64,000 bases of DNA, from NCBI GenBank assembly GCA_903870145.1, contig CAIQBO010000035.1, positions 1 to 64,000 of the forward strand. Direction: 5' to 3'. The DNA is from an uncultured Burkholderiales bacterium (GTDB taxonomy: Bacteria; Pseudomonadota; Gammaproteobacteria; Burkholderiales; Burkholderiaceae_C). Both the position numbers and the translations under genes were made by a program. Numbering within the stretch: position 1 is the stretch's first letter; each line of letters opens with the position of its first letter. Shown piece after piece: positions 19,373 through 27,571 of the stretch. The notes under the pieces are model-generated. The model was given only the letters and a program-made list of their open reading frames with translations. It did not search any database and had not been told where the DNA came from.

Positions 19373-22348
19373 TCATGTCAAGTGCTTGCCAATCAAGCCT
19401 GCCAACTCAAACATGGTAATTTGGTCTTTGCCAAAAACCGGGTGGAGTTTGGCATCGGCGTTGATCGCACGTTTGTTGCTGGCGTCTTGCAAGCCTTGGG
19501 TTTTGATGTAGTCCCACAGCTTTTTGATGACTTCGGTGCGCGCAACTTGCGCGCTGCCGATCACGGCGGCCAACTCGGCGCTGGGCGTTAAGTTGCCCAC
19601 TGCGGCTTTGCGCGGCAGCTTGACTGCAGCCGCCTTTTTGGCCGCGGCTTTTTTGGCTGGTGCCTTGGCAGTTTTCACAGCCCCTTTGCCTGCCGCTGTT
19701 TTTCCCGCAGGCGTTTTAGCGCCAGCGGCAAATTTGGCCGGCGTTTTGCGCGGTGGGTATTTGCTGGTGCGCGGCTCAAACTCAAAACTAACCTTGTCCT
19801 CTTGCGCATTCCAAGCCAGATAAGCCTTGAATGGGCGGCGCGTGCGCATGCTGACAAACTTGTCGAGCAAATCGGTTTTGCCGGTGGCCAGCAACTTGGT
19901 GATTTGCTCGGGCGGCACAACTTGTTGCAAAATAATTTTGCCACTTTTGAAGTCACACGTGGGCGTGGGCTGCGCGTGCGTGGGCACTGATTTCTCGCAA
20001 ACATAATTTTTGCCGTGCTCGTGCACAGCAGCGGCGCACTTGGGGCAAGCGCCCAAAGAGGGGCTGGCGCTGAAATCAACAATTTCACCCGACTCTTCAT
20101 TTTTCTTGTCGTCGCCGAAATCAAATTCGAGCTTCCAGTTTTTTTCTTCTTCGTTGTATTTGAGGGCAATTTCTGCCGTGAAAGGCCAACCGGCTTTGGA
20201 CCTGAAACCCTCGAGCGGTCCGATTTTTTTGTCGCGCAAAAACTGCTCGACTTCGACTTGCTCAAAGGTGCGACCGGCCGGCGTTTTGCCAAACGAGAAC
20301 CCACAGCCTTCTGCGCTGGTGGGCGCTGTACCTGCGTCTTCTTTGCCCACACAAGCATAGCGGCGGTAGTTTTCTCTGACCACGCCGCCACAGGTGGGGC
20401 AGGGCGTGCCCAGCGTTGCGTAGTCGCCAGGCACGGTGTCGCGGTCGTACTCTTTGGCTTTCTTGACGATGTGCTCGGTCATGGCCGCGATCTCGCGCAT
20501 GAAATCTGCGCGGCTTAATTTACCAAGCTCCATTTGCGCCAGTTTGTACTCCCACTCGCCCGTCAACTCTGGGCGCGACAACTCTTCCACGCCCAGGCCG
20601 CGCAACAGCGTCATGAGCTGAAAGGCTTTGGCGGTGGGGATCATTTCACGGCCATCGCGTAGCATGTATTTCTCGTTGATCAAGCCCTCAATGATGGAGG
20701 CCCGCGTGGCCGGCGTGCCCAAGCCTTTTTCTTGCATGGCTTCGCGCAGTTCGTCGTCGTCGACCATCTTGCCCGCGCCCTCCATGGCGCCCAGCAGTGT
20801 GGCTTCTGAGTAGCGCGCAGGCGGCCGCGTTTTCAACGCTTTGGGCTCGACCGATGCAATGCCCACACGCTCGCCCGCTTGGACCGGCACGAGGTTTTGT
20901 CCTTTGTCGCCGTCTTTGGCTTCGCTCACCTCTTCGGCCGCTTCTTTGCCATAAATGGCCAGCCAACCCGGCTTGACCAAGACCTTGCCCTCGGTTTTGA
21001 AACTGTGGCCGCCCGCGCTGCTGATGCGGGTGGTGACCATGTATTCGGCACTGGGGTAGAACACCGCCATGAATCGGCGGACCACCAAGTCATAGAGCTT
21101 TTGTTCGGCCTCTGACAGGCCAGAAGGGGCCTGCAAGGTCGGGATGATGGCAAAGTGATCGCTGACCTTGCTGTTGTCAAAAATTCGCTTGGCGGGCCGC
21201 ACGTAGCGGTTGGCCAAGGCCAGCGCAGCGTGAGGGGCCAAGTGCTTCATGCCGCTTGCCGCGAGCATTTCAAAGGTTTCCTGAGCCACCGGCACATAGT
21301 CTTCGGGCAGCGCGCGCGAATCGGTACGGGGGTAGGTCAGCGCTTTGTGACGCTCGTAGAGCGACTGCGCGATCGACAAAGTGGTCTTGGCCGAAAAGCC
21401 AAACTTGCCGTTGGCCTCGCGCTGCAAGGAGGTCAAATCAAACAGCAAGGGGCTGGCTTGGCTGGTGGGCTTGGACTCTTCCGTGACGCTGGCCTGTTGG
21501 CCCTGGACGGCCGCTGCGATGGCCTGGGCTTCTTGCTCACTCCAAACACGATCGGCTTTTTGCTCGGCATCTTCCGCGTCTTTTTTCCATGCGGGGTTGA
21601 ACCACTTGCCCGGGTAGGTGCCAGCTGCAGCGTCAAACTGGCCGTGCACTTCCCAATAGTCGCGGCTGATGAATTTGCGGATTTGCTCCTCGCGCACGAC
21701 CACCACGGCCAGCGTCGGTGTCTGCACCCGGCCCACAGTGGTCAAGAAAAAACCGCCATCGCGCGAGTTGAAAGCCGTCATGGCCCGTGTGCCGTTGATG
21801 CCCACCAGCCAGTCGGCTTCTGAGCGGCTGCGCGCGGCGTCGGCCAAGCCTTGCATTTGCTGGTTGCTGCGCAATTTGTCAAAGCCATCGCGAATGGCTT
21901 GCGGCGTCATGCTTTGCAACCACAGGCGCTGCACCGGTTTGCCAAGCGGTATGGTTTGACCGGCTTTTTGACTGCCCGCATATTGCTCGATCAAGCGAAA
22001 GATCAACTCGCCTTCGCGCCCAGCGTCACACGCGTTGACCAGCGCCGAGACATCTTTGCGCTTGGCCTGCTTGACCACCGCGTTCAGGCGCGTCTTGGTT
22101 TTATCGACTGGCTTTAAGTCAAAGTAGGGCGGAATCACCGGCAAGTGGGCAAAGCTCCATTTGCCGCGCTTGACGTCAAACGCTTCGGGCGCTTGGATCT
22201 CCACCAAGTGCCCTACAGCACTGGTGACAACGTAGCGCTCGTTCTCAAAATGGTCCTCGTGTTTTTCAAATTTTCCGGCCACCGGCGTCAAAGCGCGCAC
22301 GATGTCTTGAGCCACCGAAGGCTTCTCTGCAATCACCAAAGTTTTCAT
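19373..22348 (-). CDS. topB: DNA topoisomerase III with C-terminal SWIB domain
   Basis: A 991-residue type IA topoisomerase. The Toprim domain starts MKTLVIAEKPSVAQD, and the active-site Tyr is in TYPRTDSR (Tyr339). Two Cys-rich zinc-ribbon-like segments follow: CPTCGGV...CGFSF and CPKCAAAV...CDFKSG. A lysine/alanine-rich linker of about 50 residues (PAKKAAAKKAAAVK) then leads into a SWIB domain at about 920-991 (LTPSAELAAVIG, KKLWDYIKTQGLQD, FELAGLIGKHL). SWIB domains are chromatin-associated in eukaryotes and are fused to TopA in chlamydiae. The ATG at 22348 matches the family N-terminus; the frame runs on to 22435 through a repetitive Cys/Arg-rich stretch that I reject. It is divergent from a SET methyltransferase. 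Confidence 0.95.
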   Translation of the reverse strand: MKTLVIAEKPSVAQDIVRALTPVAGKFEKHEDHFENERYVVTSAVGHLVEIQAPEAFDVKRGKWSFAHLPVIPPYFDLKPVDKTKTRLNAVVKQAKRKDVSALVNACDAGREGELIFRLIEQYAGSQKAGQTIPLGKPVQRLWLQSMTPQAIRDGFDKLRSNQQMQGLADAARSRSEADWLVGINGTRAMTAFNSRDGGFFLTTVGRVQTPTLAVVVVREEQIRKFISRDYWEVHGQFDAAAGTYPGKWFNPAWKKDAEDAEQKADRVWSEQEAQAIAAAVQGQQASVTEESKPTSQASPLLFDLTSLQREANGKFGFSAKTTLSIAQSLYERHKALTYPRTDSRALPEDYVPVAQETFEMLAASGMKHLAPHAALALANRYVRPAKRIFDNSKVSDHFAIIPTLQAPSGLSEAEQKLYDLVVRRFMAVFYPSAEYMVTTRISSAGGHSFKTEGKVLVKPGWLAIYGKEAAEEVSEAKDGDKGQNLVPVQAGERVGIASVEPKALKTRPPARYSEATLLGAMEGAGKMVDDDELREAMQEKGLGTPATRASIIEGLINEKYMLRDGREMIPTAKAFQLMTLLRGLGVEELSRPELTGEWEYKLAQMELGKLSRADFMREIAAMTEHIVKKAKEYDRDTVPGDYATLGTPCPTCGGVVRENYRRYACVGKEDAGTAPTSAEGCGFSFGKTPAGRTFEQVEVEQFLRDKKIGPLEGFRSKAGWPFTAEIALKYNEEEKNWKLEFDFGDDKKNEESGEIVDFSASPSLGACPKCAAAVHEHGKNYVCEKSVPTHAQPTPTCDFKSGKIILQQVVPPEQITKLLATGKTDLLDKFVSMRTRRPFKAYLAWNAQEDKVSFEFEPRTSKYPPRKTPAKFAAGAKTPAGKTAAGKGAVKTAKAPAKKAAAKKAAAVKLPRKAAVGNLTPSAELAAVIGSAQVARTEVIKKLWDYIKTQGLQDASNKRAINADAKLHPVFGKDQITMFELAGLIGKHLT

Positions 22349-22367
22349 CTCATTACAATCCGAGTCT

Positions 22368-22418
22368 CGCGTGCGCATGAGCGCACGTGTGCACACACGG
22401 GCACGCACACACGCGCGC
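22368..22418. repeat. Alternating purine-pyrimidine tract (Z-DNA-prone)
   Basis: Three strictly alternating purine-pyrimidine runs of 12 (22368-22379), 19 (22381-22399) and 18 bases (22401-22418), rich in CG and CA/TG steps, are broken only by single out-of-phase bases at 22380 and 22400. Such sequences adopt left-handed Z-DNA under negative supercoiling. The tract includes a perfect hairpin, GTGCGC-ATGA-GCGCAC, at 22371-22386. It fills much of the 104-base spacer between the divergent topB and SET genes. Confidence 0.8.
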
Positions 22419-22452
22419 CCACATGGTTTCACCATAACAAATTTTTAAAGCC

Positions 22453-23037
22453 GTGGTCAATAAATCAAATTCTAGTTCTGCTCGGCGAATTCAAGTTCGC
22501 CGCTCTGGCGTTCACGGCAAGGGCGTTTTTGCCCTGCAAGATCTGGCCGAAGGTGAGGTCTTGATCGAGTACGTGGGCGAGATCATCAGCTGGGATGAGG
22601 CGCAAGATCGCCACCCGCATGACCCCGAAAACCCCAACCATACATTTTATTTCCACGTCAATGAGGACAAAGTCATTGATGCCTTGTACGGCGGCAACTC
22701 TTCGCGCTGGATCAACCACAGCTGCGATCCCAACTGCGAAGCCGACGAGGTCAATGAGCGCATCTTCATCAAAGCCCTTCGCAACATTCAGGCTGGTGAA
22801 GAGTTGAACTACGACTACGGCTTGATCATTGACGAGCCTTACACACGCAAGCTCAAAGCAGACTATCCGTGTTGGTGCGGTAGCCCGGATTGCCGCAAAA
22901 CCTTGTTGGCCCCCAAAAGCCGCGCCGATTCGCCCAAGATACCGAGCCAGATCAAAAAAGAAAAAAAACAGAAAAAACTCAGGAAGTTGAAAAAGCTCAA
23001 AAAACTGAAAAAACTGAAAAAAAGCCAAGCCTATTGA
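22453..23037 (+). CDS. SET-domain protein-lysine methyltransferase with Lys-rich tail
   Basis: A 194-residue SET-domain protein. SAM-binding GVHGKGVFA (20-27) is followed by RWINHSCDPNC (85-95, with the NHS pseudoknot motif) and EELNYDYG (117-123, catalytic Tyr). A post-SET zinc-binding CxCG-x3-C (Cys140, 142, 147) together with Cys91 would bind a zinc ion as in eukaryotic H3K4-type enzymes. So it should be active on lysine; the protein target is unknown. The tail from about 163 is almost pure Lys/Leu, suggesting binding to DNA, RNA or an acidic partner. The start is GTG 22453, the only sensible one in frame. It is divergent from a topoisomerase carrying a SWIB domain and 9 bases ahead of birA. 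Confidence 0.88.
   Translation: MVNKSNSSSARRIQVRRSGVHGKGVFALQDLAEGEVLIEYVGEIISWDEAQDRHPHDPENPNHTFYFHVNEDKVIDALYGGNSSRWINHSCDPNCEADEVNERIFIKALRNIQAGEELNYDYGLIIDEPYTRKLKADYPCWCGSPDCRKTLLAPKSRADSPKIPSQIKKEKKQKKLRKLKKLKKLKKLKKSQAY
22972..23025 (+). repeat. Six 9-bp tandem units encoding Lys-Lys-Leu
   Basis: Six in-frame nine-base units in the SET gene encode KKL, RKL, KKL, KKL, KKL, KKS; the two at 22999-23016 are identical (AAAAAACTG). Just before them, 22954-22968 is an A6-G-A8 run. Copy-number change would lengthen or shorten the tail without a frameshift, whereas slippage in the A-runs would change frame. Confidence 0.85.
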
Positions 23038-23046
23038 GAGCAAGCC

Positions 23047-23820
23047 ATGCCGACCACCCTGACGCCCTGGCCTACAACGCAGCTGCAGCAAGCCTGCCAG
23101 GAGCGCTTGCCCGGTTTCAACGTTGACATATTGCCGCAAATTGACTCGACCAACTCCGAGCTGATGCGCCGGGCCAAAGCCGGGCGGCAAGATCCGGTTT
23201 TGCTTTTGGCGGAACATCAAACCGCCGGCCGTGGACGCCACGGGCGCACTTGGTGGGGCCGCCCGGGCGATGCCCTGACTTTTTCCATTGGCATGGCCCT
23301 GCGCCCACACAACTGGTCGGGCCTTTCATTGGCGGTGGGTTTGAGCTTGGCTCAGAGCCTGGCCCCGCAAGTACAGCTCAAATGGCCCAACGATTTGTGG
23401 TGGGAGACTCGCAAACTGGGCGGTATCTTGATTGAGGTGGTCAGCCAAGGCGCACAAAGCTATGCGGTCGTGGGGGTGGGCCTGAATGTTCGGGGCATGG
23501 CCCCAGAAGGCCTTCTAGCGCCCTTTGCTGCGGCCGATGAGTTCTTGCCAGGGGTTGATGGCGGCGCCTTGTGCTTGCGCCTTGTGCCCAATTTGCTCAC
23601 TGCTTTGCTGGAATTTGAACGTTCTGGATTTGCGCCGCTTCAAGCAGGCTTTGAAGCGCGTGATGGCTTGCGCGGTCTGCAGGTCCATACCAGTGACGGC
23701 ATGCAAGGCGTGTGTGAGGGGGTCGACATGAGCGGCGCCTTGTCCTTGCGAACCGCCACCGGCTTGCAGCCAGTGTGCAGCGCAGAAGTCAGCATCAAGC
23801 CTGTGGTGCTCGCATCATGA
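23047..23820 (+). CDS. birA: Biotin-[acetyl-CoA-carboxylase] ligase, no HTH domain
   Basis: The 257-residue enzyme adenylates biotin and attaches it to the carboxyl carrier protein. It has the catalytic AGRGRHGRTWWGRPGD loop, LKWPNDLWW (the Lys contacts biotin) and GGILIEV, and ends with the small SH3-like C-terminal domain. The N-terminal winged helix of E. coli BirA is missing, so it is an enzyme only and not the biotin repressor, as in other Burkholderiales. It begins 9 bases after the SET gene, and its stop overlaps the next start in an ATGA junction. Confidence 0.93.
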   Translation: MPTTLTPWPTTQLQQACQERLPGFNVDILPQIDSTNSELMRRAKAGRQDPVLLLAEHQTAGRGRHGRTWWGRPGDALTFSIGMALRPHNWSGLSLAVGLSLAQSLAPQVQLKWPNDLWWETRKLGGILIEVVSQGAQSYAVVGVGLNVRGMAPEGLLAPFAAADEFLPGVDGGALCLRLVPNLLTALLEFERSGFAPLQAGFEARDGLRGLQVHTSDGMQGVCEGVDMSGALSLRTATGLQPVCSAEVSIKPVVLAS

Positions 23821-24053
23821 ACGACCAAGGCCTCCAACACATGCGCTTGCGCGTGGGGGTTTTACTTTTGGTGCTGCTCAATGGCCTTTTTTTTGTTTGG
23901 CAGCAAGGCCTGCTTCAAGCTTGGGGGATTGGCCCCGCCAGCGTGCAAGAGCCGCAGCGCCTGCAGCAGCAAATCAAGCCCGACAATGTGCAGCTTGAAA
24001 CTGCCAGGTCGCCAGAGCCCCCTCCAACCTCACCTTCAGGAACTCATCCATGA
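23817..24053 (+). CDS. Small single-pass membrane protein, remnant of a SPOR-domain protein N-terminus
   Basis: A 78-residue protein with one membrane helix (residues about 8-26, RLRVGVLLLVLLNGLFFVW) and a short proline-rich exit (PEPPPTSP). Its first part (helix, then WQQGLLQAWGIGPAS and EPQRLQQQIKPDNVQLE) resembles the start of SPOR-domain proteins that follow birA and coaX in related bacteria. Here both coaX and the SPOR domain are missing and the protein stops after the linker. It is coupled at both ends by ATGA overlaps, to birA upstream and to the GST downstream, so it is probably translated. The resemblance is from memory and needs a search. Confidence 0.65.
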   Translation: MNDQGLQHMRLRVGVLLLVLLNGLFFVWQQGLLQAWGIGPASVQEPQRLQQQIKPDNVQLETARSPEPPPTSPSGTHP

Positions 24054-24715
24054 GCATGCAACTTTACTTCTCCCCTGGCGCTTGCTCATTTGTGCCCCAC
24101 TGCATGCTCGAGCAGTCCGGTGCCGCTTACGAACCTTTGATGCTTAAACTGCATAAGGGCGAGCAAAACAGCCCCGCCTTTCAAGCCATCAACCCGCGCG
24201 CTCAAGTGCCTGTGCTGCTGGACGGCGATCATGTGGTCTCGCAAATTGTGGCCATCATTTTGCATTTGGACGCCAAGTTTCCAGAACAAAGTTTTCTACC
24301 CACTGAGCCCCTGGCGCGCACCCAAGCCATTGAAACCTTGGCCTGGATGAACAACACTGTGCACCCGACCTTCACGCACATCTTTTTGCCGCACAAGTAC
24401 AGCGATCAAGCCGATGTGCAAGCCCAGCTCAAAGTCTTCAACACCCAGTTGTACACAGGGTTGCTCAGCGAACTGCAAGGCCTGCTCGCAGCGGCGCAGG
24501 CGGGCGGCTCTGACTGGTTCGCTGGGGCCCATGCGGGTCCGCTGGACGCGTACGCGCTGACGTTGACGCGCTGGGGCTCGATCGCCGGCATTGACCCCAG
24601 CGCTTATCCCGCGCTGTGGGAGCATGTGAACCGATTTGCCCAAGAGCCAGCCGTGGCCCGGGTGATCGCTCGCGAGCGCCTTCATCTCAATTTATACACC
24701 CCCGGGCAAGCCTGA
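24050..24715 (+). CDS. Glutathione S-transferase family protein
   Basis: A 221-residue cytosolic GST-fold protein. The N-terminal thioredoxin-like domain shows LYFSPGACSFVPHCMLEQSG (a likely catalytic Ser/Cys near residue 10) and the cis-Pro segment INPRAQVPVLLDGD. The C-terminal all-helical domain follows from about residue 85. It is of the beta/GstA-like type common in proteobacteria; the substrate is unknown. The start overlaps the small membrane protein stop by 4 bases, and its end overlaps the convergent sensor-kinase gene by 24 bases. Confidence 0.85.
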   Translation: MSMQLYFSPGACSFVPHCMLEQSGAAYEPLMLKLHKGEQNSPAFQAINPRAQVPVLLDGDHVVSQIVAIILHLDAKFPEQSFLPTEPLARTQAIETLAWMNNTVHPTFTHIFLPHKYSDQADVQAQLKVFNTQLYTGLLSELQGLLAAAQAGGSDWFAGAHAGPLDAYALTLTRWGSIAGIDPSAYPALWEHVNRFAQEPAVARVIARERLHLNLYTPGQA

Positions 24716-26179
24716 AAAACGCACCGTGAAACACGCCCCTGGCGGGTTTTGCCCTGGGTGTGCGGCGTCCACTGAAACTGTTGCGCCATGGCGCTGGGCG
24801 ATTTCGCGCACGATCGGCAAACCCAGGCCCGAGCCGTCCACGTTGGTGCCCAGTGCGCGGTAAAACGGCTCAAACACCAACTCGCGCTCAGCAGCGGCGA
24901 TGCCCGGCCCGTTGTCTTCCACCTGCACCGCCAAGACATGGCTGTAGGGGTCGACCAGCAGTCTGACGGTGATCACCCCGGGCCGCTCTGGCGAGGTGGG
25001 GGTGTAGTGCATGGCGTTGTCCACCAAATTGCGAATCATCTCTTTGAGCAGCGTGGGGTTGCCCTGAACTTTCGTGTGAAGGCGCTTGGCCTGGGTGTCT
25101 ACGCCGTCGTAGCCCAAGTCCAAGCCTTTGTCTAAGGCGCGCGGCAAAGAGTCTTGCAAGACCTCACTGACCAGGGCCTCCAAATCACAGGATTGCATGC
25201 TGATCGAGCCCCCGCCCTCGGCGCGCGCCAAGGACAGGAGTTGGTTCACGGTGTGCGTGGCTTGCACGCTGGCACGGCCAATTTGTTTGAGCGAGAGTTT
25301 CAAGTCCTCTTCGCTCGAGCCTTTGCGCTGGGCCAAATCGGCCTGCATGCGAAGCCCTGCCAAAGGCGTTTTGAGTTGGTGCGCCGCATCGGCCAGAAAT
25401 CTTTTTTGCGTGGCTATGGAGTCTTTCAAGCGCTCAAGCAAATCGTTCACGGAGGAGACCAAGGGGGCCACTTCCAAGGGCACGGCTTTTTCATCGAGTG
25501 GGCTCAAGTCGTCGTATTTTCGAGCCCGAATTCGGTCTTCCAACTCTGACAAGGGCTTGATACCGCGCACCAAAGCCAGCCAAACCAAAAGCACCGCCAA
25601 GGGCAAGATGGCGAACTGCGGCAGCATCACGCCTTTGATAATTTCTGTGGCCAAGACCGAGCGCTTCTCGCGCGTTTCTGCCACCTGCACCAGCGCTGAC
25701 TTTGCGCCCTGCGCGTCTTGGTTTGCGTCTAGGCGAACCCATGTGTAGGCCACCCGCACTTCCAAGCTGCGCATTTCATCGTCGCGGATTCGCACTTCAT
25801 AGCTGCCCGCTTTTTCTTCTTCCGTGGGCAATGGCAAATCGCGATCGCCGCCCAACAACTCCCCCTTGGAGCCGAGCACTTGAAAGTAGACCAAATCAGC
25901 TTCGTCGGCGCGCAGCAACTCGCTGGCCGGTTGCGGTAAATTAAATTGCACACGCTGTTGGTCGGGGCTGAGCTTGACCAATTGCGCCAAGGCTTGCACG
26001 TTGTAGATCAAGGCGCGGTCAAAGGGCTTGTTGGCCAAGCCCTGTGCCACCAGCCACGTCAGGGCCAAACTGACGGGCCACAACAGCAGCAAAGGGGTCA
26101 GCATCCAATCCAAAATTTCGCCGAACAACGAGCGCTGCTCGCGGCGAAACAAGGAGATTTGCCATGGCTTGGATTTCAT
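24692..26179 (-). CDS. Two-component sensor histidine kinase, TctE-like
   Basis: A 495-residue inner-membrane kinase. The N-terminal membrane helix (about 27-47) is followed by a periplasmic sensor region of about 140 residues resembling TctE-type 2CSK-N domains, then a second helix (about 190-210) with HAMP-like linkage. The dimerisation domain carries phospho-acceptor His267 in DAAHQLKTPLAGL. The ATPase domain has N-box NLVDNAMHYTP, DNGPGI and GSGLGLPIV. The partner regulator is encoded 63 bases upstream on the same strand. In the Tct system the pair senses tricarboxylates and controls a TctCBA transporter, but no transporter lies nearby, so the ligand is open. Confidence 0.88.
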   Translation of the reverse strand: MKSKPWQISLFRREQRSLFGEILDWMLTPLLLLWPVSLALTWLVAQGLANKPFDRALIYNVQALAQLVKLSPDQQRVQFNLPQPASELLRADEADLVYFQVLGSKGELLGGDRDLPLPTEEEKAGSYEVRIRDDEMRSLEVRVAYTWVRLDANQDAQGAKSALVQVAETREKRSVLATEIIKGVMLPQFAILPLAVLLVWLALVRGIKPLSELEDRIRARKYDDLSPLDEKAVPLEVAPLVSSVNDLLERLKDSIATQKRFLADAAHQLKTPLAGLRMQADLAQRKGSSEEDLKLSLKQIGRASVQATHTVNQLLSLARAEGGGSISMQSCDLEALVSEVLQDSLPRALDKGLDLGYDGVDTQAKRLHTKVQGNPTLLKEMIRNLVDNAMHYTPTSPERPGVITVRLLVDPYSHVLAVQVEDNGPGIAAAERELVFEPFYRALGTNVDGSGLGLPIVREIAQRHGATVSVDAAHPGQNPPGACFTVRFSGLPGGV

Positions 26180-26242
26180 GCCGGGGGCCTGCGCCCATTG
26201 GCTTGAATACGCCTGCTCGGCGCTGCTTTCAAAGCCTGTTTT

Positions 26243-26917
26243 TTAACCAGGTATTTTTTCAAGGCAATAACCCAAGCCGCGCACCGTGGCAATGCGAATC
26301 GGGCCTTTTTCGATCTTCTTGCGCAAGCGGTGGATGTAAACCTCAATGGCGTTGTTGCTGACCTCTTCGCCCCACTCGCACAAGCGCTCGACCAATTGAT
26401 CTTTGCTCACCAAACGGCCTGAGCGCTGCAGCAGCACTTCGAGCAAGCCCAACTCGCGCGCAGACAACTCGACCATCTTGCCGTCAATCGTGGCAACACG
26501 GCCGGACTGATCGTAGATCAAGGGGCCGTGTTTGATTTGCGAGGTAGCCCCGCCCATGCCGCGGCGCGTTAAGGCGCGCACACGCGCTTCGAGTTCTTGC
26601 AAGCTAAAGGGTTTGGCCATGTAGTCGTCTGCGCCGTAGTCCAAGCCCTTGACGCGCTCTTCAACGCTATCGGCTGCCGTCAAAATCAAGACCGGCAAAG
26701 TCGAGCCCCGAGCGCGCAATTTTTTGAGCACTTCCAAGCCGTGCAATTTGGGCAGCCCCAAGTCCAAGATCAGCAAATCAAACTCGTTGTTGGTCATCAA
26801 GGCCGCGTCGGCCTCGCTGCCACTGGCCACGTGGTCCACCGCAGCGCCCGCACTGCGCAAGGTTCGAAGCAAACCATCGGCCAAGACTTGATCATCTTCA
26901 GCTATCAAAATGCGCAT
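26243..26917 (-). CDS. OmpR-family response regulator, TctD-like
   Basis: A 224-residue regulator with an N-terminal receiver (acidic AEDD at 6-9, phospho-acceptor Asp52 in LILDLGLP, Thr in ILTAADS, Lys in MAKPFS). The C-terminal OmpR-type winged helix ends in VYIHRLRKKIE and TVRGLGYCL. It is the first gene of the pair with the TctE-like kinase. A GCAGGAGAC ribosome site lies about 7 bases upstream of the ATG. The target genes are not visible here. Confidence 0.92.
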   Translation of the reverse strand: MRILIAEDDQVLADGLLRTLRSAGAAVDHVASGSEADAALMTNNEFDLLILDLGLPKLHGLEVLKKLRARGSTLPVLILTAADSVEERVKGLDYGADDYMAKPFSLQELEARVRALTRRGMGGATSQIKHGPLIYDQSGRVATIDGKMVELSARELGLLEVLLQRSGRLVSKDQLVERLCEWGEEVSNNAIEVYIHRLRKKIEKGPIRIATVRGLGYCLEKIPG

Positions 26918-27004
26918 GGGTGTCTCCTGCTTTTTTGGTGTGAGACAAATTTTAGGCCAGTCTTGGCTGGTGTCTCTGGGTATTTACCGCGACATGGCGC
27001 ACAA

Positions 27005-27490
27005 CTACATGCAGTAGGCCTCTAAGCCCAATGCCGTGACGGTGGCCACTTGCGCGCCTACGGCCTCTTTGAATTCAGCCTCAGCCTGCGCAACGGCCAA
27101 CTCAAACGCGTGCAACCACGCCAGGCCCACCTCGGTAAACACCACACGGCGTGCGCGTCTGTCGCGCCCATCGGCCTCGCGCTGGACCAAGCCCCAGGCT
27201 TGGCATTGGTCGACCAAATCGCCCATGGCCTGTTTGCTCATGCCTGCAGCCTTGGCCAACTCCGTGAGTCTTGAGCCCTGCAAAGCCAAATGCCGCGTGA
27301 TGTGCACGTGCGCGGCGCTGATTTGGTCCCTGGCCGCCAAGTTCGACAGTGCCAAGGGCACGTCCTCATTGCTGGCCATGAGTTGCAGCACGCGGGCGTC
27401 AAATCGGCGCATGGCATGGCCCAGCAAGCGGCCCAAGTGGGTCTCGCGCCAGCGGTCCTCCAGGGCTCTTGAGCTGTCAATGGCTGTCAT
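27005..27490 (-). CDS. MarR-family transcriptional regulator
   Basis: A 161-residue winged-helix repressor. The DNA-binding part reads LTELAKAAGMSKQAMGDLVDQCQAWGLVQREADGRDRRARRV in outline, which is the helix-turn-helix plus beta-wing (D-x-R) typical of MarR. The ATG at 27490 is preferred over a TTG at 27508. It is divergent from recA with 140 bases between them. In that spacer TAGT-N11-ACTA at about 27497-27515 is an imperfect repeat that could be its own operator, a weak call. The ligand is unknown. Confidence 0.88.
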   Translation of the reverse strand: MTAIDSSRALEDRWRETHLGRLLGHAMRRFDARVLQLMASNEDVPLALSNLAARDQISAAHVHITRHLALQGSRLTELAKAAGMSKQAMGDLVDQCQAWGLVQREADGRDRRARRVVFTEVGLAWLHAFELAVAQAEAEFKEAVGAQVATVTALGLEAYCM

Positions 27491-27555
27491 TTGCCAATAG
27501 TAAAGCAAACTGACTAAAAAATCTATTTACGGATTGAGACAAGCCCGCTAAAGTA

Positions 27556-27571
27556 CTGTTCAAGCATCCAG
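27556..27571. promoter_or_regulatory. LexA (SOS) box upstream of recA
   Basis: CTGTTCAAGCATCCAG fits the CTG-N10-CAG LexA pattern and closely resembles the E. coli recA operator (TACTGT...GCATACAGTA). It lies 60 bases before the recA ATG, just upstream of a TTTATA/TATACG -10-like sequence, so LexA bound here would block transcription. lexA itself is not in the window. Confidence 0.75.
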
